12,434 nucleotides of DNA from an uncultured Collinsella sp. Lineage in GTDB: Bacteria > Actinomycetota > Coriobacteriia > Coriobacteriales > Coriobacteriaceae. The notes beneath the pieces are model-generated. The model had not been told where the DNA came from and searched no databases. It saw only the letters and a program-made list of their open reading frames with translations. Both the position numbers and the translations under genes were made by a program. Every line of letters starts with the position of its first letter. Position 1 is the first letter of the stretch. The stretch spans positions 1-12,434 of the forward strand of contig CABUZF010000019.1 of the NCBI GenBank assembly GCA_902495985.1, given 5' to 3'. Below are positions 1-5,126 of this stretch, in pieces.

Positions 1-1958
1 CTCATGGTGAGCGAAATAAACGGGATGCGCTGCACCGCCACACGGTACAGGTTGATCAGGTGGTCGCACCAGCGCACCATGTTGCTGTCAACCGGATGGA
101 AGTCGAAGTACTTGAGGTTGTCGGGACGCGCCATGATCTCGGCACTGCGCGCCGTGCTGTAGACCCAGGCATCGCGCGTGCTCGGATAAAAATAACCATA
201 GTAGTTATTGATAAGCGCCGAGATATAGCACTCGGGATCCTTCTTAAACATCTGGGCCCACACCTCAAAATAGGCCTTGATGTCCTCCTGCGAGGCGTAC
301 TCGTTGAAGCAGTTCTTGACGGCATCGGACTTGTCGGGGTTGTAGCGGCGGCCCAGGTTCTCGTACTTGAGCACGCGATCGATCACGGCACGCTCTTCGT
401 CGGTCACCAAGCCGTCGCAAGGAGCCTCCACGATGGTGCCGTCCTCCTTAACCGTGGGGTTGACGCCCGAGTTGAGGCCGTCGTGCTTTTGGACGAAACG
501 AGCGGTCTGCTGGAACGGAATCGAGAGGATTTCGCGCTTGGAGCCGGGCGTGATGTCGTGTGCCGGCATAAACACCTTGGTGAAGTACATATTAGAGACA
601 AGGCAGAGCGCGAGCACCGCGAGAACGCCAACCCAGCGGAAGCGCGGGATGGTGCCCGAAGGCGCAGCACCAGCCCGCTTGACTGTACGACGAGCCGCAT
701 GCGCGTCCCATGCGCTAAACGCCGCCGCGATTACGCATGCCGCCAGGGGAAACACCAGGCCGCCGTTGCGCAGGAACGTGGAACCCATGGCGCCCAGAGC
801 GAGCAGCAGCCAGTCGTGGCGCGCAAAGAGCACGGGGGCTTTCTCGCCCGCTCGCTCGACATTGGCATCACGACGGGGCAAGCCACATGCCACGAGCTTG
901 ACGGTCTGTACCAGCAGCACCAAGAACGCGTCGGCAAAGAGCACGTCTTTGGTGAGCAACGCCGCGTAGTTAGAGAACATCGGCATAAACGCAAAGAACA
1001 GCAGAATCGCACCGCGAACCGGCAGGCTCACGCCCAGTTTGCGCAGCGACGAAATGGAATAGGCCATGCAGGCAGCCGTGATGACGAACTGAGCGCAGGT
1101 GTAGATGGAAAGACCCGCGTTAGCGCTGTTGAACAGCGAAAGCCCCAGCTGAACGGACGAGCCGATAATGGCCGTGTGCACTACGGGATGATGCCCGTTG
1201 AGCAGCACGTTGGGGTTGAGTAGGCGCAGGTAGTCGCTCGTGCCGTTGGGATAGTTGAACCACTGGCGAATCTGCGCGCCGGTGTCCCCCATAAAAAGAC
1301 CGGGCAACGAGGCGATAAGCGTGGGAGCCCAGGCAATCATGAGCACCAGGAAGGGCCCGGCGAAGGGATGGACCGAGAACACGGCGCGAGTCACACGCCA
1401 GACGCGGCCAAAGTGCGCTTCGGAAAACGGAATGCGCCGAGAACTCAGCCAATCCAGGCACTCAAAAGCCAGATAGAAGGCCACGATCGCTAGGAGCATC
1501 CAGCCCGCGCCGCCGATCCAAGCGCAGATGATGCGAGCTTTGTCGCCAAGGACAATCTCGGCCGAGTCGGTGAGATCGTAGCTGCGGCCGAACACCATGC
1601 AGATGGCGAAGAACAGCGACGGCAGAATGATCGATGGACGCCAGGTGTCGCCACGGCCAAAGAACACGTAGCGAAACGGCAGAGTGAGCAGGCAGGCAAG
1701 CGCAAGCAGCATGACCGCGTCAGCGTGGCCGGCAAACGAGAGAAGCACCTCATAGCACACGTACAGCATGCCCGAGGCTTTGGGGTCAATCGCCAAGACT
1801 GCGTTGCTCGACACCGGGGCGGGATCGATGGAAAACGCCGTGGTCGCCAACAGCGCGAGCAAAAATGCGATGAGCGTCTGCTTGGCGGGGTAGCGCTTAA
1901 ACCAGACAATGCGGGCAGCGTCGCGCGCAGCCGTTGTGGAGAGATCGGAATCCTTCAC
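1..1958 (-). CDS. DUF6020-like polytopic membrane protein, putative GT-C-type glycosyltransferase (C-terminus outside window)
   Basis: An uninterrupted minus-strand frame of 652 codons runs from a GTG at 1956-1958 off the left edge, so the C-terminus is missing. The product has about ten hydrophobic segments (roughly residues 27-45, 82-100, 108-124, 144-166, 200-222, 260-276, 284-304, 314-350, 383-415, 442-458). A soluble, charged region follows from about residue 465. Visible motifs are GDTGAQIRQW (224-233) after a membrane segment, HHPVVHT (256-262), TKDVLF (336-341) and FLRNGG (395-400). An acidic residue in the first outer loop, a lysine-aspartate pair and an Arg-Asn motif resemble DUF6020 and GT-C/PMT-like lipid-sugar-dependent glycosyltransferases. 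Activity on cell-envelope sugars is inferred from that resemblance. GTG is chosen because AGAAAGG lies about 11 nt upstream; no upstream ATG is evident. The REPIN-like element at 1979-2091 lies just upstream, so its promoter, if it has its own, is near or inside that element. Confidence 0.75.
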   Translation of the reverse strand, partial: MKDSDLSTTAARDAARIVWFKRYPAKQTLIAFLLALLATTAFSIDPAPVSSNAVLAIDPKASGMLYVCYEVLLSFAGHADAVMLLALACLLTLPFRYVFFGRGDTWRPSIILPSLFFAICMVFGRSYDLTDSAEIVLGDKARIICAWIGGAGWMLLAIVAFYLAFECLDWLSSRRIPFSEAHFGRVWRVTRAVFSVHPFAGPFLVLMIAWAPTLIASLPGLFMGDTGAQIRQWFNYPNGTSDYLRLLNPNVLLNGHHPVVHTAIIGSSVQLGLSLFNSANAGLSIYTCAQFVITAACMAYSISSLRKLGVSLPVRGAILLFFAFMPMFSNYAALLTKDVLFADAFLVLLVQTVKLVACGLPRRDANVERAGEKAPVLFARHDWLLLALGAMGSTFLRNGGLVFPLAACVIAAAFSAWDAHAARRTVKRAGAAPSGTIPRFRWVGVLAVLALCLVSNMYFTKVFMPAHDITPGSKREILSIPFQQTARFVQKHDGLNSGVNPTVKEDGTIVEAPCDGLVTDEERAVIDRVLKYENLGRRYNPDKSDAVKNCFNEYASQEDIKAYFEVWAQMFKKDPECYISALINNYYGYFYPSTRDAWVYSTARSAEIMARPDNLKYFDFHPVDSNMVRWCDHLINLYRVAVQRIPFISLTM

Positions 1959-1978
1959 AGTCCAAAAAGCCTTTCTAG

Positions 1979-2017
1979 AAACCTGCCAAAAAGGGACAGG
2001 TTTATTTTGGCAGGTTT
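1979..2017. repeat. REP-like palindrome 1 (GGGACAGG in the loop, plus orientation)
   Basis: AAACCTGCCAAAA (1979-1991) pairs perfectly with TTTTGGCAGGTTT (2005-2017), a 13-bp stem around a 13-nt loop. The loop holds GGGACAGG (1993-2000) on the plus strand. A T run follows on the plus strand, but no plus-strand gene lies upstream, so a terminator role is unlikely. The same core occurs inverted at 2075-2082. Confidence 0.7.
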
Positions 2018-2062
2018 TATCTGGGGAAACGTTACGGTTCTGTCATCGTTGCCCAGCGAATC

Positions 2063-2091
2063 ACCACAAAGGTGCCTGTCCCCTTTGTGGT
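2063..2091. repeat. REP-like palindrome 2 (GGGACAGG in the loop, minus orientation)
   Basis: ACCACAAAGG (2063-2072) pairs perfectly with CCTTTGTGGT (2082-2091) around a 9-nt loop. Read on the minus strand, the loop side carries GGGGACAGG (complement of 2075-2083), the core of palindrome 1 in opposite orientation. It starts 2 nt past the lgt stop codon. No T run follows on the minus strand, so a simple intrinsic terminator for lgt is not supported. Confidence 0.7.
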
Positions 2092-2093
2092 AG

Positions 2094-2915
2094 TTAGGCG
2101 TCGAGGTAGATGCGCTGGGGTTGGTTGCGGCGACGAGCAAAGATGATGAGCGCCAGGCCCGCGATTACGAGCGGCAGGCTCAGCAGCTGACCCATGGTGA
2201 TGACGCCGCCCAGCAGATAGCCCAGCTGGGCATCGGGCACGCGCACAAACTCAATGAGGAAGCGAACGATGCCGTAGCCCATCACGAACACGCCCATAAA
2301 CGTACCCTGGGGCAGCAGCGGTTTTTTGCGGCTGAGCACCTGCAAGATGCAAAAGAGCACGATGCCCTCGAGAAATGCCTCGTAGAGTTGGGATGGATGG
2401 CGCGGCATATCGCCCGCGGTGCCGCCAAAGATCACGCCCCAGGGCAGATCGGTCGGCTTGCCCCACAGCTCGCCGTTGACAAAGTTGGCGCAGCGCCCCA
2501 GGCACAGGGCCAGCGGAGCACCGATAACGGCAAGGTCGGCGATAGTCCAGGCATCGAGCTTGTACATACGGCACACGAGCACGCCACCGATGATGCCGCC
2601 CACCAGGCCGCCATGGAAACTCATGCCGCCCTCGTTGGTGGCAAAGATCTCGAGCGGATGCGTCCAGTAGTAGCCGTCGCCGTAGAAAATGACGTAGAAC
2701 AGGCGAGCGCCAATGATAAGGCCAAAGACCACGCCGACCACGACGCTCGTCAGGTCGTCGACCGTAATGTCGAAACCCCAGCGACGCTGCGTGCGATACA
2801 TGACGACCGCCGTGAGCAAAGCTCCGACCACATAGGCCAAGCCGTACCAGTAGATGGTGATGGGCCCCGCCGAGATCGCGACGGGATCAAGCATATGGTA
2901 GAGGTCGTTGAGCAT
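2094..2915 (-). CDS. lgt: Prolipoprotein diacylglyceryl transferase Lgt
   Basis: This integral membrane enzyme moves a diacylglyceryl group from phosphatidylglycerol to the lipobox cysteine of prolipoproteins, the first step of lipoprotein maturation. The 273 residues match the family's usual length. Family landmarks are all present: WYGLAY (23-28), GGMSFHGGLVG with H101 (97-107), the signature GRCANFVNGELWG (140-152) with R141, N144 and E149, RHPSQLYEA (172-180), and FVRVPDAQLG (223-232) with R225. Seven hydrophobic segments can be followed, and the short C-terminal tail is basic (RRRNQPQR). The ATG at 2913-2915 is preceded by AGGGG at 7-nt spacing. It lies 108 bp downstream of the Nfu gene, a gap with two hairpins, and reads in the same direction. 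Identity is very secure. Confidence 0.97.
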   Translation of the reverse strand: MLNDLYHMLDPVAISAGPITIYWYGLAYVVGALLTAVVMYRTQRRWGFDITVDDLTSVVVGVVFGLIIGARLFYVIFYGDGYYWTHPLEIFATNEGGMSFHGGLVGGIIGGVLVCRMYKLDAWTIADLAVIGAPLALCLGRCANFVNGELWGKPTDLPWGVIFGGTAGDMPRHPSQLYEAFLEGIVLFCILQVLSRKKPLLPQGTFMGVFVMGYGIVRFLIEFVRVPDAQLGYLLGGVITMGQLLSLPLVIAGLALIIFARRRNQPQRIYLDA

Positions 2916-2941
2916 ATCGATCCCCTGCTCCCTACATACAA

Positions 2942-3012
2942 ATGCGGCCGCGGGCCTTACGCTCGCAGCCGCATATTTGGGCGTAACGTCTATGCGGAGC
3001 TTACCGTCCGCA
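2942..3012 (-). terminator. Two hairpins in the Nfu-lgt gap (possible terminator or attenuator)
   Basis: Two inverted repeats fill the 108-bp gap: TGCGGA/TCCGCA (2993-2998 with 3007-3012, 8-nt loop) and ATGCGGC/GCCGCAT (2942-2948 with 2968-2974, 19-nt loop). On the minus strand both follow the Nfu stop codon and precede the lgt start. The second is followed by TTTGTATG, a poor T run. They could partly terminate Nfu transcripts or stabilise a 3' end. No strong promoter is evident for lgt here. Confidence 0.4.
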
Positions 3013-3023
3013 GCTTTCGCATC

Positions 3024-3302
3024 TTAGAACGGCGCGTACTCGTCGTACAGGTCCTCGGCCTCGCCGGAAGCATTGACCTGCTCGACGCGGGTAACGCCGG
3101 GCACATGCTCCTTCAGGATACGCTCAATGCCCATGGACAGGGTCAGCGAGCTCATGGGGCAGCCGGCGCAGGCGCCCTGCAGTTCCAGTTTGACGACGCC
3201 CTCGTCGTCAACGCCCACATACTCCATATCGCCGCCATCGGCCTGCAGGTTGGGGCGAATCTCTTCAAGAACCTTCTTAAGCAGCTCTTCGTTAACAGCC
3301 AC
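3024..3302 (-). CDS. NifU C-terminal-domain (Nfu-type) Fe-S cluster scaffold/carrier
   Basis: This small cytoplasmic protein of 92 residues consists of the NifU C-terminal domain alone. Family members bind a [4Fe-4S] or [2Fe-2S] cluster, usually between two subunits, and hand it to apoproteins. The helix-strand start with LQADGGDMEYVGVD (19-32) and the metal motif CAGCPMS (45-51, cysteines 45 and 48) are diagnostic. The acidic C-terminus (EDLYDEYAPF) is not a cluster ligand. The start is a GTG at 3300-3302 with AAAGGAG 5 nt upstream. No suf or isc genes are adjacent, so the partner system is elsewhere. A GC-only 16-bp palindrome (3325-3340) lies just upstream and may affect transcription or translation. 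Confidence 0.93.
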   Translation of the reverse strand: MAVNEELLKKVLEEIRPNLQADGGDMEYVGVDDEGVVKLELQGACAGCPMSSLTLSMGIERILKEHVPGVTRVEQVNASGEAEDLYDEYAPF

Positions 3303-3324
3303 AGGGGCTCCTTTCTCACAATAA

Positions 3325-3340
3325 CGCGGGCGCGCCCGCG
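3325..3340. promoter_or_regulatory. 16-bp perfect GC palindrome upstream of the Nfu gene
   Basis: CGCGGGCGCGCCCGCG is perfectly self-complementary. It sits 22 bp before the GTG and just upstream of the ribosome binding site. A weak -10-like TAACAT (minus strand, 3351-3356) lies a few bases further upstream with no good -35, so the palindrome would be at the start of the transcript. It could be an operator or a 5'-leader hairpin. Confidence 0.35.
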
Positions 3341-3479
3341 GACAGAAGCTATGTTACTACAGCCATGTACCCGCTCACGAGCCGTCCATGCGCGCAGACG
3401 CGACTTTCACGAGTAGTCAATTTGGGACGGGGCTCTTTGAGCTGCGTTCGTCGTCAGATAGCGACAACGCATATTACTG
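3341..3479. other. Non-coding gap between dCMP deaminase and Nfu genes
   Basis: No convincing gene is seen. A bulged hairpin lies at 3443-3471 (TGCGTT-C-GTCG pairing with CGAC-AACGCA) directly after the deaminase stop codon on the minus strand. It is followed by the small inverted repeat GCTC/GAGC at 3432-3442 and GGGACGGGG (3424-3432 on the plus strand). There is no T run, so the hairpin looks like a 3'-end structure or an interspersed repeat rather than a classic terminator. Any Nfu promoter must lie in this stretch; only weak boxes were found. Confidence 0.4.
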
Positions 3480-3998
3480 TCAAGCCTGTCCCCCGGTACC
3501 AATCTGAACATCGACGATGACCTGGCGGTAGCTGATGCCGCAAGAGTCAAGAATGCGGCGGCTGATACGGCCATCATCGGTGTCGGCGTACTTGTTGTCC
3601 AGGTAGACAACCTCGCCCACGCCCACCTGCGCCAAAATCTTGGCGCAGTCGTGGCACGGAAACAGCGTGACGTAGACCGTGGAACCCTCGAGGTCCTTGA
3701 GCGAACCACGGTAGTTGAGCACGGCGTTGGCCTCGGCGTGGACCACGTAGTTGTGCTTGTCCTGCAGCGGGTCGTCGCTCGTACCCCACGGGAAAAAGTC
3801 GTCGTTGAGCGCCGAGGGTGTACCGTTGTAGCCCACCGAAAGGATGCGGTGGTTGGTGCTGGCGATGCACGCACCCACCTGCGTGTTGGGGTCCTTGCTG
3901 CGGCGCTGCGCGGCGATGGCCACGCTCATAAAGAACTCGTCCCAGCTAATGACGTCCAGGCGCTTGCCTGACGAAGTTTGATGAAGATCGTCCGACAT
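3480..3998 (-). CDS. dCMP deaminase (cytidine/deoxycytidylate deaminase family)
   Basis: The likely reaction is zinc-dependent deamination of dCMP to dUMP, which feeds dTMP synthesis. The 172-residue protein has the zinc site of the family: HAEANAVLN with ligand H87 and catalytic E89, and PCHDC with ligands C115 and C118. The N-terminal RRSKDPNTQVGACI (32-45) and VGYNGTPSALNDDFFPW (55-71) are typical of dCMP deaminases of the T4/ComEB type rather than cytidine or tRNA-adenosine deaminases. The frame stays open to an ATG at 4032-4034, but the internal ATG at 3996-3998 is chosen because GGAGGTG lies 6 nt upstream of it and the extended -10 at 4033-4041 overlaps the earlier ATG. Activity on dCMP rather than a related nucleotide is inferred from family. 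Confidence 0.92.
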   Translation of the reverse strand: MSDDLHQTSSGKRLDVISWDEFFMSVAIAAQRRSKDPNTQVGACIASTNHRILSVGYNGTPSALNDDFFPWGTSDDPLQDKHNYVVHAEANAVLNYRGSLKDLEGSTVYVTLFPCHDCAKILAQVGVGEVVYLDNKYADTDDGRISRRILDSCGISYRQVIVDVQIGTGGQA

Positions 3999-4004
3999 GG
4001 CAGA

Positions 4005-4011
4005 CACCTCC
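4005..4011 (-). promoter_or_regulatory. Ribosome binding site that sets the dCMP deaminase start
   Basis: GGAGGTG on the minus strand is a near-perfect Shine-Dalgarno sequence ending 6 nt before the ATG at 3996-3998. The in-frame ATG further upstream (4032-4034) has no such site, so the 172-residue form is preferred over the 184-residue one. Confidence 0.75.
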
Positions 4012-4032
4012 GTAATCGCAATAGTTTGACCC

Positions 4033-4041
4033 ATTGTAGCA
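4033..4041 (-). promoter_or_regulatory. Extended -10 promoter for the dCMP deaminase gene
   Basis: TGCTACAAT on the minus strand matches an extended -10 (TGn plus TACAAT, five of six consensus bases). The -35 region (near 4056-4061) is poor, as is usual for extended -10 promoters. Transcription would start near 4026 and give a leader of about 27 nt that carries the GGAGGTG site. Confidence 0.5.
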
Positions 4042-4048
4042 GGTGAAA

Positions 4049-4069
4049 GGTGGGGGCGTTTGTCCCACC
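4049..4069. terminator. Hairpin between coaX and dCMP deaminase genes (weak coaX terminator?)
   Basis: GGTGGG (4049-4054) pairs with CCCACC (4064-4069) around a 9-nt loop. On the minus strand it follows the coaX stop codon and is trailed by only TTTC. It sits where the -35 of the deaminase promoter would be, so it may serve as a weak terminator, a regulatory site, or a short repeat. Confidence 0.35.
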
Positions 4070-4082
4070 GGCGCCCTCACTT

Positions 4083-4934
4083 TTACACGCGGCGGGGCTT
4101 TTGGTTGATGCGGTAGAGCTCGGCGAGACCCCGCAGCGTCAGTGCGTCATCTACCGTCAGGCTGTGGCCGACCAACGCCGCGAGTGCCTCGGCATCGTCG
4201 CCGGTAATTACGATGGGCACGTCGCCCTCCCCCGCGGCCTTGGTCGCGCGCATCTCGGCGAGCACCATGTCGAGCATGCCGTCGATACGGGCCACCTCGC
4301 CCAAGACCACGCCCGAGCGCATGGCCTCGCGCGTGTTGCGGCCGATGACGTGCGTTGGCGCCGAAGGCTCGACCTGCGGCAAACGCGCCGCAGCGGCCGA
4401 AAGCGACCGGGCACCGAGCGCCAGACCCGGCGCGATGACGCCGCCCACAAAGGTTCCGCACGCGTCGATGACCTCAATATTGGTCGTCGTGCCCAGGTCG
4501 ATCACGATGCACGGAGAGCCGTAGACGGCACGGGCCGCCACGGCGTCGGCAATGCGGTCGGGGCCGATCTCGGCCGGGTCGTCGTAGTGGACGGGCATGC
4601 CGGTCTTAAGTCCCGGTCCCACCGTGAGCACGCGTCCCGTGCAGGTACGGGAAAGCGCCGCCTTCCACGGGCGCTCGAGCGCCGGTACCACGCAGCTCAG
4701 CACTGCGGCCGCGGGAACGAGTGCACCCGGCATGCCCGCATCGGCTGCCAGTGCGCACATGACCTGCGCGAGCCTCATGCGCGCTTCGTCGGCTGTGATG
4801 CTCGACGGCGTCGTGATCTCGCACGTCGCAAGCGGGCATTCCTGCGCCGCAGCCGAATCCTCGGCAAACAGACCAAAGCGAATGAACGTGTTACCCACGT
4901 CGACCGTCAATATGTATGCGCACCCATTAAGCAT
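4083..4934 (-). CDS. coaX: Type III pantothenate kinase CoaX
   Basis: CoaX phosphorylates pantothenate to 4'-phosphopantothenate, the first step of coenzyme A synthesis, in the cytoplasm. The 283 residues are slightly longer than the usual 255-270. Type III landmarks are the phosphate loop VDVGNTFIRFGLF (11-23), GLKTGMPVHYDDPAEIGPDR (108-127) ending in the GxDR motif, IDLGTTTNIEVID (145-157, second ASKHA phosphate motif) and GGVIAPGLALGARSL (164-178). The second phosphate motif reads DLGTTT where DxGTAT is common, a mild variant. The frame is open 18 codons further upstream, but the ATG at 4932-4934 is chosen because AAAGGAG lies 8 nt before it and the protein then begins right before DVGNT. 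It diverges from the OPT transporter gene across a 192-bp control region. Confidence 0.95.
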   Translation of the reverse strand: MLNGCAYILTVDVGNTFIRFGLFAEDSAAAQECPLATCEITTPSSITADEARMRLAQVMCALAADAGMPGALVPAAAVLSCVVPALERPWKAALSRTCTGRVLTVGPGLKTGMPVHYDDPAEIGPDRIADAVAARAVYGSPCIVIDLGTTTNIEVIDACGTFVGGVIAPGLALGARSLSAAAARLPQVEPSAPTHVIGRNTREAMRSGVVLGEVARIDGMLDMVLAEMRATKAAGEGDVPIVITGDDAEALAALVGHSLTVDDALTLRGLAELYRINQKPRRV

Positions 4935-4942
4935 CGTCGGCG

Positions 4943-4950
4943 CTCCTTTC
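4943..4950 (-). promoter_or_regulatory. Ribosome binding site that sets the coaX start
   Basis: GAAAGGAG on the minus strand lies 8 nt before the ATG at 4932-4934. The upstream in-frame ATG near 4988 lies at the inverted repeat and upstream of the -10-like box, with no ribosome binding site, so the shorter protein is preferred. Confidence 0.75.
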
Positions 4951-4961
4951 GTCTGCCCAGC

Positions 4962-5016
4962 AGTATATCGCCTACCTAAACCAGTCATCCCAAAATGACT
5001 AGCTTGCGGCTATACT
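4962..5016. promoter_or_regulatory. Divergent coaX / OPT promoter region with a shared inverted repeat
   Basis: The minus strand has TATACT at 4962-4967, about 28 bp upstream of the coaX start. The plus strand has TATACT at 5011-5016, about 110 bp upstream of the transporter start. Neither has a good -35 box at standard spacing. Between them lies AGTCAT-cccaaa-ATGACT (4983-5000), which falls in the -35 zone of both. Each TATACT is a five-of-six match to the -10 consensus. Control of both genes by one dimeric regulator is inferred. Confidence 0.4.
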
Positions 5017-5064
5017 GGTGCGCGGTCGCGCGCGAGCTCACGCGGCGGCCCTTGGTAACCCGAC

Positions 5065-5101
5065 TTCCCGCGCCGTATCCGTAGCGGCGCTCCCGGGGGA
5101 A
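5065..5101 (+). promoter_or_regulatory. Hairpin in the OPT transporter 5' leader
   Basis: GCGCCG (5070-5075) pairs with CGGCGC (5085-5090) around a 9-nt loop. A second helix, TTCCC (5065-5069) with GGGAA (5097-5101), can stack outside a one-sided bulge. The structure ends about 14 nt before the AAAGGAG ribosome binding site. If transcription starts after the TATACT at 5011-5016, the leader is about 100 nt. No known riboswitch class is recognised. Confidence 0.35.
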
Positions 5102-5126
5102 GCGGATATACGCAAAGGAGTTCTAT

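Noticed and set aside
60..1223. Long plus-strand ORF (387 codons) opposite the DUF6020 gene
   Set aside because: It lies antisense to a 652-codon frame with clear membrane segments and family-like motifs. Its translation is charged, His/Arg/Gln-rich and low in structure, as expected of a shadow in GC-rich DNA.
1979..2017. Palindrome 1 as an intrinsic terminator on the plus strand
   Set aside because: The stem is followed by TTTTAT, but no plus-strand gene lies upstream. The shared inverted core with 2063-2091 better fits a REPIN-like element.
2121..3416. Plus-strand ORF of 431 codons across lgt and Nfu
   Set aside because: Antisense to two securely identified genes and spanning their intergenic gap. 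The composition is typical of a shadow frame.
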